A program made the translations under genes and the position numbers. The notes beneath the pieces are model-generated. The model searched no databases, was not told where the DNA came from, and saw nothing but the letters and a program-made list of their open reading frames with translations. Positions 1-5,338 of a stretch of 7,456 nucleotides of DNA are shown in pieces (position 1 is the first letter of the stretch; every line of letters starts with the position of its first letter). The DNA is taken from assembly GCA_025457785.1 (NCBI GenBank), contig JALOTS010000102.1, positions 1 to 7,456 on the forward strand, read 5' to 3'. Source of the stretch: Pontiellaceae bacterium. Lineage in GTDB: Bacteria > Verrucomicrobiota > Kiritimatiellia > Kiritimatiellales > Tichowtungiaceae.

Positions 1-456
1 GATCAGGAGTTTGTGGACTGTCTGAACCAGTTGAAAGGACTTGCCTGGACGGTAGAAGATTTGATTCACATTTGGCAGAACATGTTCACGGTCAATGAAA
101 CAGGAAGAAATCTTTTCTGTGAATCGATCAGGCGCGGTTTGCCGGTTTACGCCCTCAGCAATATTGCCCGGCATCATATGGAAGCCATTGAACGCAACTG
201 GCCTGGAATTTTTGACCGTGCGACCGGCCTGTTTCTTTCCTATGAAATCGGGGCGCGAAAACCGGATGCAAAAATCTACCACCATCTGCTGGAAAATCTT
301 GGGGTTAAAGGCTCGCAATGTCTGTTTCTGGATGACCGTGCTGAGAATGTCGAAGCCGCCCGTGCCGCCGGGATTCAGGCCCACCGGTTTATCCCGGAAA
401 ACTACGCCGCCGTCCGGACGGCGGTTTCCGACTTTTTCGGGAAATGGCCCGATTAA
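1..456 (+). CDS. HAD-superfamily hydrolase, 3' part (5' end outside window)
   Basis: The reading frame is open from base 1, so this is the last ~151 residues of a longer protein; the GTG at 13 is probably internal. Three of the four HAD motifs are visible: motif II in ALSNIARHH (the conserved Ser/Asn after a beta strand), motif III in the lysine of GARKPDAKIYHHLL, and motif IV in LFLDDRAENVEAARAAGI, whose paired aspartates bind magnesium. Motif I (DxD, the phosphorylated nucleophile) must lie upstream of the window. Spacing and the GxRKPD...LDD pattern fit HAD subfamily IA variant 3, which includes YihX-like sugar phosphatases, haloacid dehalogenase-like enzymes and the epoxide hydrolase N-terminal phosphatase. 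A small cytoplasmic phosphatase is the best guess; the substrate cannot be read from this part. The gene ends in TAA and converges on the next gene with 52 bp between them. Confidence 0.88.
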   Translation, partial: DQEFVDCLNQLKGLAWTVEDLIHIWQNMFTVNETGRNLFCESIRRGLPVYALSNIARHHMEAIERNWPGIFDRATGLFLSYEIGARKPDAKIYHHLLENLGVKGSQCLFLDDRAENVEAARAAGIQAHRFIPENYAAVRTAVSDFFGKWPD

Positions 457-508
457 TCAAATCCATAAAAACCCCGAATTGCCGGATTTCTTAAACAGAT
501 AATGATTG

Positions 509-2488
509 CTATTCTTCAAGAGGCTGGAACCACTTGGGGCTGTCGGGCCGTTTGTCGGAATCCAGCAGGCTTTGCCATTCATCGCGCGTCAGTCGTTCGC
601 GGCGGGTGAATTCGTAGTAGGGCAGGACGGCCCCCTTGCAAAGAACATGGTTTCCTTTCCACGGATAGAGCACATACATTTTACGCGGACGTCCGATTCC
701 TGCGTGCAGGTAACGTCCGTTTTGAGAATTCGAAAACACGTCGGCAATGCGCGGTGCATTATCTTCGGTTATTCCATTGCACAGCATAAAAAACTTAATA
801 TACTCGCCGTAATGTTCGATCAGTTCGTTTTCTGTCTGATTCAGATCCACGCCGCGCAACTGCTTGTGGGCAATGATCTGCAGTTGCCGGCTGACGGTTT
901 CAAGATGTTCCCAACGCGCTTTTATATCGAAGTCTTCGTCCCAAACTTTAGGGCTTTCGGGGGTGGTGTCTGCACAGTTAAATACTCCGGACTGCTCCAG
1001 GATCTGACTCGTGTTCCGCGCCAATTCCGCCATGTGTCCGAAAAATTCAGGCTCCGGCTCAACAAATCCGGATTTAATATCAATACAACAACCAATAGCC
1101 GTAAGAACTTCCTTTGAGTGCAGAATCCAGGTGCTGCACAACTGCGTCCAGCCTCCGAGTACGGTGTTGCAGCTTTTGATTTGCCACGCCGGATTAAACA
1201 TAAAATCGGGCGCATCCGGTTCCGGCTTGTCGAGCAGGCACCGCAGGGCATCCAGATATTGGAAATACAGGCTTTTCCCGGAGAAATACGGCTGGCTGGC
1301 ATCAATCGTTTTCAGCAGTTTTTCTTTGTCCGGGTCATTCAGGGCCTGCTGGGCAAAACCGGATCCGAGCGCAACGGCAACTTCGAGGCCGGCGGGAAAG
1401 GAACGCTGGAACTCACGGGTATCTGCGGTTCGTTGAAAGAGTACCGCAGCCGGTGTCCGGTAGGCTGAAATGACCCTGTAATTCGGGCCGATCTCATTTT
1501 CTTCATCAATCCATTGATCATTGATTAACGGACGCTCTTTATATTCCAGCATATATTTCCTGCAACGATCCAACCCTTCTCCGTTCAAATCCTCTGTGAA
1601 CTGACCGTATCCGGTTTTTGTACGCTTCAGTTCTGTGAGCAGGCTCCAATCCTCCTGCACCCCGATAAATAGGCTGTAGGCATCGAAGAAGAGGGTGTAT
1701 GACTGTTGTTCTGTCTCATCCTTGAAATACTCGAGGTTGAGGCTGTTTGCCATCATCAGAACAGACAGCAGCTCCTCATCGTTTTTCAGGCGGAACGGAA
1801 TCGACTGGAGCCAGGCAACGGCTCGAAAATAGCGCTTCAGGCTTTCGGTTTGTGTGTAGAAGCCGCGCGGTTTGTAGCGGCTGTAATCGATCATCTGTAC
1901 CGGCGAGTCGCCCAGCCATTCCGGACGGAACATCCCCTCGGCCGTTTCAATGCGGCTGACTTCGGCATCAATCTGCCGGTCAAGTTCAGGGTCATTAAAC
2001 CGGGATTCGGCATCCATTAGTCGCAGGGCAATTCCGAGAACAAGTTTTGCCCGGTGTTCGGCCGCAGCCACCAGTTCGGGGTTACCTGTGGGCTGGTTGG
2101 CGATCCCGTTCAGATTGGTGAGCATAAAGTTGAGAATGACCGGGCCTCGATCCGCCAGACGCAGTTCCATTTTCCGGATCGATTCTTCATACAGCACATG
2201 GTAACCGTTCAGCAACGAATCTGAGGTGATGAAGAAGGGGCAGGATTCAGGGTTCTCATAGGCTTCGAAGATTTGCTTGTAGGTTTCGCCCGTGATCAAG
2301 ATCCGGTTTTTTTTCAGTTTATCCCGTTCAAACGAGCTTAAGGAGGGCAGATTGGTTCGTGCGGTCCAATCCAGCAGGTGCTCCTTTCGGGCTGCCTCCG
2401 ACAGTTCCCGGTACTTATCGGCAGACATTCCGATCATCGGGATCAACGCTGTAAGGCAAAACAGAATTCGTTTCGTTGATGTATTCAT
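509..2488 (-). CDS. Exported DUF3160-family protein
   Basis: This encodes a 659-residue protein of unknown function. The chosen ATG gives MNTSTKRILFCLTALIPMIG, a basic start plus hydrophobic stretch typical of a Sec signal peptide, with likely cleavage after ...GMSA (residue 23). A longer in-frame start at 2572 would add 28 non-homologous-looking residues encoded by repeat-like DNA, so it was rejected. No strong Shine-Dalgarno precedes either start. Family signatures recognised from memory are: FFITSDSLLNGYHVLYE (about 85-101; DUF3160 proteins have FVTxDxLLHxYHxLF here), YKPRGFYTQTESLKRYFRA (205-223), LGGWTQL (444-450), SGFVEPEPEFF, and the C-terminal block LHAGIGRPRKMYVLYPW followed by GAVLPYYEF and RLTRDEWQSLL (594-644). 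Length matches the family. The protein is probably periplasmic or surface-exposed; it has no obvious catalytic motif or further membrane segment. It appears monocistronic and convergent with the HAD gene. Confidence 0.88.
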   Translation of the reverse strand: MNTSTKRILFCLTALIPMIGMSADKYRELSEAARKEHLLDWTARTNLPSLSSFERDKLKKNRILITGETYKQIFEAYENPESCPFFITSDSLLNGYHVLYEESIRKMELRLADRGPVILNFMLTNLNGIANQPTGNPELVAAAEHRAKLVLGIALRLMDAESRFNDPELDRQIDAEVSRIETAEGMFRPEWLGDSPVQMIDYSRYKPRGFYTQTESLKRYFRAVAWLQSIPFRLKNDEELLSVLMMANSLNLEYFKDETEQQSYTLFFDAYSLFIGVQEDWSLLTELKRTKTGYGQFTEDLNGEGLDRCRKYMLEYKERPLINDQWIDEENEIGPNYRVISAYRTPAAVLFQRTADTREFQRSFPAGLEVAVALGSGFAQQALNDPDKEKLLKTIDASQPYFSGKSLYFQYLDALRCLLDKPEPDAPDFMFNPAWQIKSCNTVLGGWTQLCSTWILHSKEVLTAIGCCIDIKSGFVEPEPEFFGHMAELARNTSQILEQSGVFNCADTTPESPKVWDEDFDIKARWEHLETVSRQLQIIAHKQLRGVDLNQTENELIEHYGEYIKFFMLCNGITEDNAPRIADVFSNSQNGRYLHAGIGRPRKMYVLYPWKGNHVLCKGAVLPYYEFTRRERLTRDEWQSLLDSDKRPDSPKWFQPLEE

Positions 2489-2620
2489 TTTCAAGCTTTT
2501 CGTTTTCAGTCGCAGACCGCCTGCCGGGCAGAATGCGCCGTGTTGTTGAGATGGAAAATAGCGGATCGCCAACGGGGTGAGAAGCGTTTTTCAGCTTCCC
2601 CGGGTCAAACGTCCTCTTTA

Positions 2621-2648
2621 ATCCGTGGAACGGCGTTGCCATCCGTGG
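2621..2648. repeat. Direct repeat ATCCGTGG x2, 20-bp spacing
   Basis: Two identical octamers start at 2621 and 2641, two helical turns apart, about 130 bp upstream of the DUF3160 start codon. The phasing would suit a pair of binding sites for a regulator. It could equally be a remnant of a dispersed intergenic repeat. Confidence 0.4.
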
Positions 2649-2660
2649 CACAAAGGTCTT

Positions 2661-2692
2661 CTCCAATACTCCGACGCTCCATTATTCCGGCC
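2661..2692. repeat. 8-bp periodic repeat, consensus CTCCNNNN x4
   Basis: Four consecutive octamers read CTCCAATA, CTCCGACG, CTCCATTA and TTCCGGCC. The CTCC/TTCC core recurs at a strict 8-bp interval while the other half of each unit varies. No protein-coding explanation is apparent, because the tract lies between divergent genes. Confidence 0.4.
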
Positions 2693-2752
2693 CGAAGTAG
2701 GTCGAATAATTTATTGCCGGAGTTCCGGGCGAGGATTACCGTACACAGCGTC

Positions 2753-2758
2753 AAAGGA
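2753..2758 (+). promoter_or_regulatory. Shine-Dalgarno site AAAGGA for the small lipoprotein
   Basis: AAAGGA lies 7 nt upstream of the ATG at 2766. This is close to ideal spacing and one of the clearest ribosome-binding sites in the window. It is the main reason for calling such a short reading frame a gene. Confidence 0.55.
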
Positions 2759-2765
2759 TGCATAA

Positions 2766-2891
2766 ATGAATATTAAATCTCTATATGTGCTGCCGGTTAC
2801 CGGAATGATTTTCTTGTTGTCGGGCTGTGATCGGAATTCAGGAAGAGTTCCGGGAGACCGTATTAACAAGAATAAACGCGGGGCTGCGTGA
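2766..2891 (+). CDS. Very small lipoprotein, probably frameshifted
   Basis: This is a 41-codon reading frame beginning MNIKSLYVLPVTGMIFLLSG followed by Cys21. The basic start, hydrophobic core and LLSGC form a textbook lipobox for signal peptidase II, with Cys21 the predicted acylated residue. A good Shine-Dalgarno site supports the start. After the cysteine the frame becomes an unremarkable Arg/Asn-rich tail ending at TGA (2889-2891). The +1 frame, open from 2809 to the TAA at 2941-2943, instead encodes a charged, helix-like segment (GIQEEFRETVLTRINAGLR, then EEGRRLSQEYTEKFVKK) that looks more like real protein. The ancestral gene was therefore probably 2766-2943, about 58 residues, later disrupted by one inserted or two deleted bases; a sequencing error is also possible. 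The longer form would overlap the 3' end of the convergent glycosyltransferase gene by 11 bp. I do not recognise a family. Confidence 0.5.
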   Translation: MNIKSLYVLPVTGMIFLLSGCDRNSGRVPGDRINKNKRGAA

Positions 2892-2932
2892 AGAAGGCCG
2901 GCGGCTTTCGCAGGAGTATACAGAAAAGTTTG

Positions 2933-4057
2933 TTAAAAAGTAATCCGATCCGTCATGGCAAGAAGCTCATTGACGATCATTTCCGCGCCGCCGGCGGACA
3001 GACGGCCGTCCGGTTCCGGCGCGGAGTTTATTTTTTCCAGACATTGGGAAAAATCGCCGGCATAGAGTTGTTCTGCCGGAATATGGACGTTACGTAAATA
3101 ACGTTCGATTCCTTCGACCAGATAGGGGTATTCCGCAAAGTCGCCGCGGTCGGCGTAGATCAGCGGTTTGCGGTTTGCTATACATTCCGATACCAGCCCG
3201 AAGCCCGGCTTGCTGATGACGATGTCGCACGATGCCAGAATGTCGGCAAATCCGGCCTGGCTGCGGTGGAGCGAGTGGATGCACGATCCGGGAAAGTCCA
3301 GCGGCTGGACGCAGAAAAACTCATAGTCGCAACTCAGTTTGCGGATGTTTTCCAGAGCCTGGACGCTCAGATCCAGCGATGTGAACGACAGCAGAACCCA
3401 AGGCTTATCCGCCGATGGTGACTTAGCCGAATCCCGAATCCCGAATCTCAAATTCCAAATCGTTTCCCGGCAGGGGGTTCCGGGCGAGGCGAGCAGGGGA
3501 ATATCCTTCCGCACGGGAAACTGCTCCATCGGCGGGGCAAACGGCAGGCGCAAAAGCAGACCGGTTTGCTGATAGACTGAGCGGAATTTTTCGACGAAAA
3601 ATTTCCAGCGCGGATTTTCAGGAACGTAGGCTTCATAAATCCAGTCCCATGAAAAGTTGCCGATCGCGATGTCGGGAATGCCGGAGCGTTGGGCGGCGGC
3701 CAGCGGAATGGCGGGGATGTCGGCGGCCACTGCGGCGACATCGTTTTCTTCCATAAAACGGCGCTCCTGCTCAATCCATTCCGTTTCGCGGGCATAGAGT
3801 GCATTCAGTTTTTCCAGGGTTTGGAAAAGATCGCTCCGGAGGGAATCTTTCTGAACCAGACCCACGTCAAACGCGCCGGTGCGGAAGGTCAGATTTGCGC
3901 AGTTCGCGAGCCGGCTGTGGAGAAAAGCGTGCGGCAGATCGGTTGTAACGATAACAGGCTGTTCCGGGCAGATCCGGTTCAGGGCGCGCAGCACGTCGCA
4001 GGAGCGCGTACCGTGTCCGTAGCCGTGGGCGGTAATATAGCAGGCAATGGGTTTCAT
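2933..4057 (-). CDS. Glycosyltransferase-like protein related to the L-arabinokinase N-terminal domain
   Basis: This is a 374-residue two-Rossmann-domain (GT-B type) protein. The N-terminus MKPIACYITAHGYGHGTRSC has the glycine/histidine-rich loop typical of MurG/GT28-like and UDP-glycosyltransferase folds. AVAADIPAIPLAAAQRSGIP and IAIGNFSWDWIYEAYV (about 110-145), with ISKPGFGLVSECIANRKPLI and YADRGDFAEYPYL (281-313), match the pattern I recall for the non-kinase N-terminal half of plant L-arabinokinase ARA1 and its stand-alone bacterial relatives. No GHMP kinase domain follows, so only the transferase-like half is present. The substrate is unknown; a role in sugar or cell-envelope metabolism is inference. 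The start at 4057 is chosen because the family begins at this motif; a GTG at 4093 would add 12 residues. Neither start has a strong Shine-Dalgarno. The inter-domain linker (residues ~199-210) is encoded by a 7-bp repeat array. The gene is probably cytoplasmic: no signal peptide is seen. Confidence 0.82.
   Translation of the reverse strand: MKPIACYITAHGYGHGTRSCDVLRALNRICPEQPVIVTTDLPHAFLHSRLANCANLTFRTGAFDVGLVQKDSLRSDLFQTLEKLNALYARETEWIEQERRFMEENDVAAVAADIPAIPLAAAQRSGIPDIAIGNFSWDWIYEAYVPENPRWKFFVEKFRSVYQQTGLLLRLPFAPPMEQFPVRKDIPLLASPGTPCRETIWNLRFGIRDSAKSPSADKPWVLLSFTSLDLSVQALENIRKLSCDYEFFCVQPLDFPGSCIHSLHRSQAGFADILASCDIVISKPGFGLVSECIANRKPLIYADRGDFAEYPYLVEGIERYLRNVHIPAEQLYAGDFSQCLEKINSAPEPDGRLSAGGAEMIVNELLAMTDRITF
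3032..3053. repeat. Inverted repeat TTTTTCC/GGAAAAA
   Basis: Perfect 7-bp arms with an 8-nt loop lie inside the glycosyltransferase coding sequence near its 3' end, where the protein reads FSQCLEKIN. A similar palindrome at 3810-3828 lies in the same gene. Confidence 0.35.
3428..3462. repeat. 7-bp tandem repeat x5 inside the glycosyltransferase gene
   Basis: Five contiguous heptamers on the + strand read CGAATCC, CGAATCC, CGAATCT, CAAATTC and CAAATCG (consensus CRAATYN). They encode residues ~199-210 (TIWNLRFGIRDS) of the minus-strand protein, between its N- and C-terminal Rossmann domains, where insertions are usually tolerated. The first half of each unit resembles the CGAAACT heptamer in the ABC-F gene. 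Confidence 0.75.
3810..3828. repeat. Inverted repeat TTTTCCA/TGGAAAA
   Basis: Perfect 7-bp arms with a 5-nt loop lie inside the glycosyltransferase gene, where the protein reads FQTLEKL. The arms and reading frame match the palindrome at 3032-3053, so both may derive from one dispersed motif. The coding constraint of an F..LEK motif is the alternative explanation. Confidence 0.35.
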
Positions 4058-4142
4058 TCGGTACGTTTTACCCCATAACAAAAAATTATTCACCTTGAAA
4101 AAATCCGCCTGCCGCCGCCGTACGGAAGGGGGGCGCTCGTTC

Positions 4143-4219
4143 GATTTTATTCAGGTGAATCAGAGCTTCGGCACACAGGAGGTGCCGGATTATGTTTCCT
4201 TCCGCATTGATGCGGGCGA
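4143..4219 (+). pseudogene. Orphan 5'-end fragment of an ABC-F gene
   Basis: These 77 bp align without gaps to 5345-5421, the start of the intact ABC-F gene; by hand count 64 of 77 positions match. In the same frame the fragment reads DFIQVNQSFGTQEVPDYVSF then RIDAGE, against DFIQVSKRFGTQEVLDHVSF and RVNAGE in the intact gene. Similarity stops before the Walker A motif. The position matching the intact ATG holds TCG, so the fragment has no start codon, although a purine-rich GGAAGGGGGG tract (4124-4133) sits just upstream. The fragment lies ~85 bp from the divergent glycosyltransferase gene, where a complete ABC-F gene would once have begun. It cannot make a functional protein. Confidence 0.85.
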
Positions 4220-4243
4220 AGGTGGAGAAAACAAAGAAATGAC

Positions 4244-4276
4244 TTGCGCCCGCATGATGTTATCCGTACAGTGTAC
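4244..4276 (+). promoter_or_regulatory. Candidate brnTA promoter with overlapping palindromic operator
   Basis: A TTGCGC box (4244-4249) and a TACAGT box (4267-4272) are separated by 17 bp, a weak sigma70-like match. The palindrome GTACA-G-TGTAC (4266-4276) covers the -10 box and ends two bases before the brnT ATG. BrnA and the BrnTA complex are known to repress their own promoter, so this palindrome is the natural operator candidate. Assignment is by eye. Confidence 0.4.
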
Positions 4277-4278
4277 AT

Positions 4279-4563
4279 ATGAATGAGATACGATTCGAAT
4301 GGGACGAGCGGAAGAGTCGTGAGAATAAGCGGAAGCACAAGGTCTCGTTCGAGGAAGCCCAGACGGTATTCCTTGATGAGAATGCTATCCGCTTCTTCGA
4401 CCCGGATCACTCTCAAGACGAGGATCGCTTCATTATGCTTGGCATGAGCTTCCTGCTCCGAGTCCTCGTCGTGTGTCATTGCTATCGGGAAGACGATTCG
4501 GTGATCCGAATCATCTCGGCCCGAAAAGCCGATAAACGTGAACAATCAGAGTATTGGAGTTAA
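4279..4563 (+). CDS. brnT: BrnT family type II toxin (ribonuclease)
   Basis: This 94-residue protein has the BrnT hallmarks: an N-terminal IRFEWDERKSRENKRKHKVS (4-23), then FEEAQTVFLD (24-33), a DPDHSQDEDRFIMLG block (41-55), and the C-terminal VIRIISARKADKREQSEYW (75-93), including the family's RIISAR-A--E---Y pattern. BrnT toxins have a RelE-like fold and cleave RNA, halting translation until neutralised by BrnA. The toxin-first order with the antitoxin 3 nt downstream is the usual brnTA layout. No Shine-Dalgarno is visible before the ATG, and the predicted transcription start falls close to it, so the message may be leaderless. The module lies in the segment bounded by the two copies of the ABC-F 5' end, which suggests horizontal arrival. 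The fold is complete, with no sign of inactivation. Confidence 0.93.
   Translation: MNEIRFEWDERKSRENKRKHKVSFEEAQTVFLDENAIRFFDPDHSQDEDRFIMLGMSFLLRVLVVCHCYREDDSVIRIISARKADKREQSEYWS
4556..4559 (+). promoter_or_regulatory. Shine-Dalgarno site GGAG for brnA
   Basis: GGAG overlaps the final codons of brnT and sits 7 nt before the brnA ATG. A good site for the antitoxin and none for the toxin would favour antitoxin excess from one bicistronic message. Confidence 0.6.
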
Positions 4564-4566
4564 ACC

Positions 4567-4785
4567 ATGAGAGAACATTACGAATTCAACAAAATGAAGG
4601 GACAGAAGAACCCCTACGCCAAGCAGCTCAAACAGCCGGTCACAATGCGAGTCGACAAGCCAACTGTGGCCTACTTCAAGTCGCTGGCCGAGGAACTCGG
4701 CATGCCCTATCAGAGTCTGATCAACCTCTATCTTAGAGATTGCGCCTTGAACCACAAGAAACTGCAACTCAATTGGGCCTCTTGA
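4567..4785 (+). CDS. brnA: BrnA family antitoxin (ribbon-helix-helix type)
   Basis: This 72-residue protein begins MREHYEFNKMKGQKNPYAKQ, the BrnT-interacting YxF-K-KG-KNPYAK region, followed by LKQPVTMRVDKPTVAYFKSL (21-40) and AEELGMPYQSLINLYLRDCA (41-60). The latter two form a CopG/MetJ-like ribbon-helix-helix with the family pattern PYQ(S/T)LINLYLRDCA. BrnA neutralises BrnT by direct binding and represses the shared promoter as the DNA-binding component. It is translationally linked to brnT (3-nt gap) and has a GGAG site 7 nt upstream of its ATG. The gene appears intact and matches the family's usual size. Confidence 0.92.
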   Translation: MREHYEFNKMKGQKNPYAKQLKQPVTMRVDKPTVAYFKSLAEELGMPYQSLINLYLRDCALNHKKLQLNWAS

Positions 4786-4850
4786 AACAAAAAGCAGAAT
4801 AATCCCGGTTGCAAAAGACCTCTCACTGGCTTAGTCTTCGAAAGTCACGG

Positions 4851-5183
4851 ATGGATGATATGACGTTAGGTAAAGAAAAGGTGAAAGACAACTGGGACAA
4901 CCTTGGAGACACCGTTGCTGCCATAATTCAGCTGCTGAAGACGTACGAAGTGTCCGGTTGGCAAGACGAACTTGAAGAGGTTAATCACAGGATCATGCAA
5001 CGATGGGCCGAAGGCCCAAAACTTCTTCTGGATTTTTTTGGAGGAATGGGCAGTCTGACAGATATGTACATTTGTCCCGAGAATAATCATAAGATTCAAG
5101 AGGAAGAAGTTCGAAACGTCAACCAGACGCTCGATAAATTGACATCCAAGGCGTATTCACTGGCAAAACAACTGGAAGAATAA
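4851..5183 (+). CDS. Small uncharacterised protein with GGMGS motif (DUF6966-like)
   Basis: This 110-residue, acidic, mostly helical protein has no signal peptide or membrane segment. An N-terminal helical region (DNLGDTVAAIIQLLKTYEVS, GWQDELEEVNHRIMQRWAEG) leads to LLLDFFGGMGSLTDMYIC (58-75) and a C-terminal helix (NQTLDKLTSKAYSLAKQL, 91-108). The FGGMGS(L/F)xD signature resembles a small family of unknown function that I believe is DUF6966; this name is from memory and should be confirmed. The TTG at 4809 would add 14 residues, but the ATG at 4851 is preferred; another ATG lies at 4860. No clear Shine-Dalgarno precedes either. It lies 65 bp downstream of brnA on the same strand, in the segment bounded by the ABC-F duplication, and is visibly more A+T-rich than the ABC-F gene. 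It may be cargo of the same transferred block. No function is claimed. Confidence 0.65.
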   Translation: MDDMTLGKEKVKDNWDNLGDTVAAIIQLLKTYEVSGWQDELEEVNHRIMQRWAEGPKLLLDFFGGMGSLTDMYICPENNHKIQEEEVRNVNQTLDKLTSKAYSLAKQLEE

Positions 5184-5265
5184 TTTGCGGAATGTTGCGG
5201 TGCGTTCCTTTTCCGGGGGCACGGCCAGCGTTCATCAAGCTACCCGCCATCAAGGATTTCGTATT

Positions 5266-5295
5266 ATTCGCGCGCATTCGCGTCAATTCGCGGTT
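5266..5295. repeat. 10-bp periodic direct repeat, ATTCGCGNNN x3
   Basis: ATTCGCG begins at 5266, 5276 and 5286, giving units ATTCGCGCGC, ATTCGCGTCA and ATTCGCGGTT. The exact 10-bp period puts each copy on nearly the same face of the helix. The array ends 43 bp before the ABC-F start codon. It resembles ATTCG(T/C)G-type dispersed intergenic sequences I associate with environmental bacterial genomes; a regulatory role is possible but unsupported. Confidence 0.55.
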
Positions 5296-5338
5296 TGGGT
5301 TTCCAATTGCTGGAAGAACCGCTAGATTCTCCGGCTTC

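Larger units (their letters stand above)
2489..2765. other. Non-coding stretch with degenerate short repeats
   Basis: No convincing gene is seen in these 277 bp between the divergent DUF3160 gene and the small lipoprotein gene. The stretch should hold both promoters, but I cannot assign -35/-10 boxes with confidence. It contains a short palindrome (CTGCC-G-GGCAG, 2521-2531), two direct copies of ATCCGTGG exactly 20 bp apart (2621 and 2641), an 8-bp periodic tract (2661-2692) and a palindrome CCGGA-GT-TCCGG (2717-2728). The overall look is of intergenic DNA assembled from decayed dispersed repeats. Confidence 0.5.

Noticed and set aside
459..489. Possible bidirectional terminator between the convergent HAD and DUF3160 genes
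   Set aside because: The best hairpin is AAATCC/GGATTT with a 19-nt loop and no following T-run. It is too weak to call.
506..1117. 203-codon plus-strand frame opposite the DUF3160 gene
   Set aside because: It is an antisense shadow; the minus strand carries clear family signatures throughout, and this frame has no start context or domain.
2415..2666. Minus-strand frame overlapping the 5' end of the DUF3160 gene
   Set aside because: It uses a different frame from the DUF3160 protein, is composed of repeat-like intergenic DNA, and has no domain.
2888..3097. 69-codon plus-strand frame starting in the lipoprotein tail
   Set aside because: It starts at a GTG without a ribosome-binding site and lies mostly antisense to the end of the glycosyltransferase. 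The alternative-frame lipoprotein tail explains the region better.
4047..4286. 79-codon plus-strand frame containing the ABC-F-like peptide
   Set aside because: Its start lies inside the minus-strand glycosyltransferase gene and its end overlaps brnT. Only the 77-bp ABC-F-like part is meaningful, so it was annotated as a pseudogene fragment.
4147..4545. Minus-strand frame opposite brnT
   Set aside because: It covers the ABC-F fragment and brnT in antisense; BrnT family identity on the plus strand is clear.
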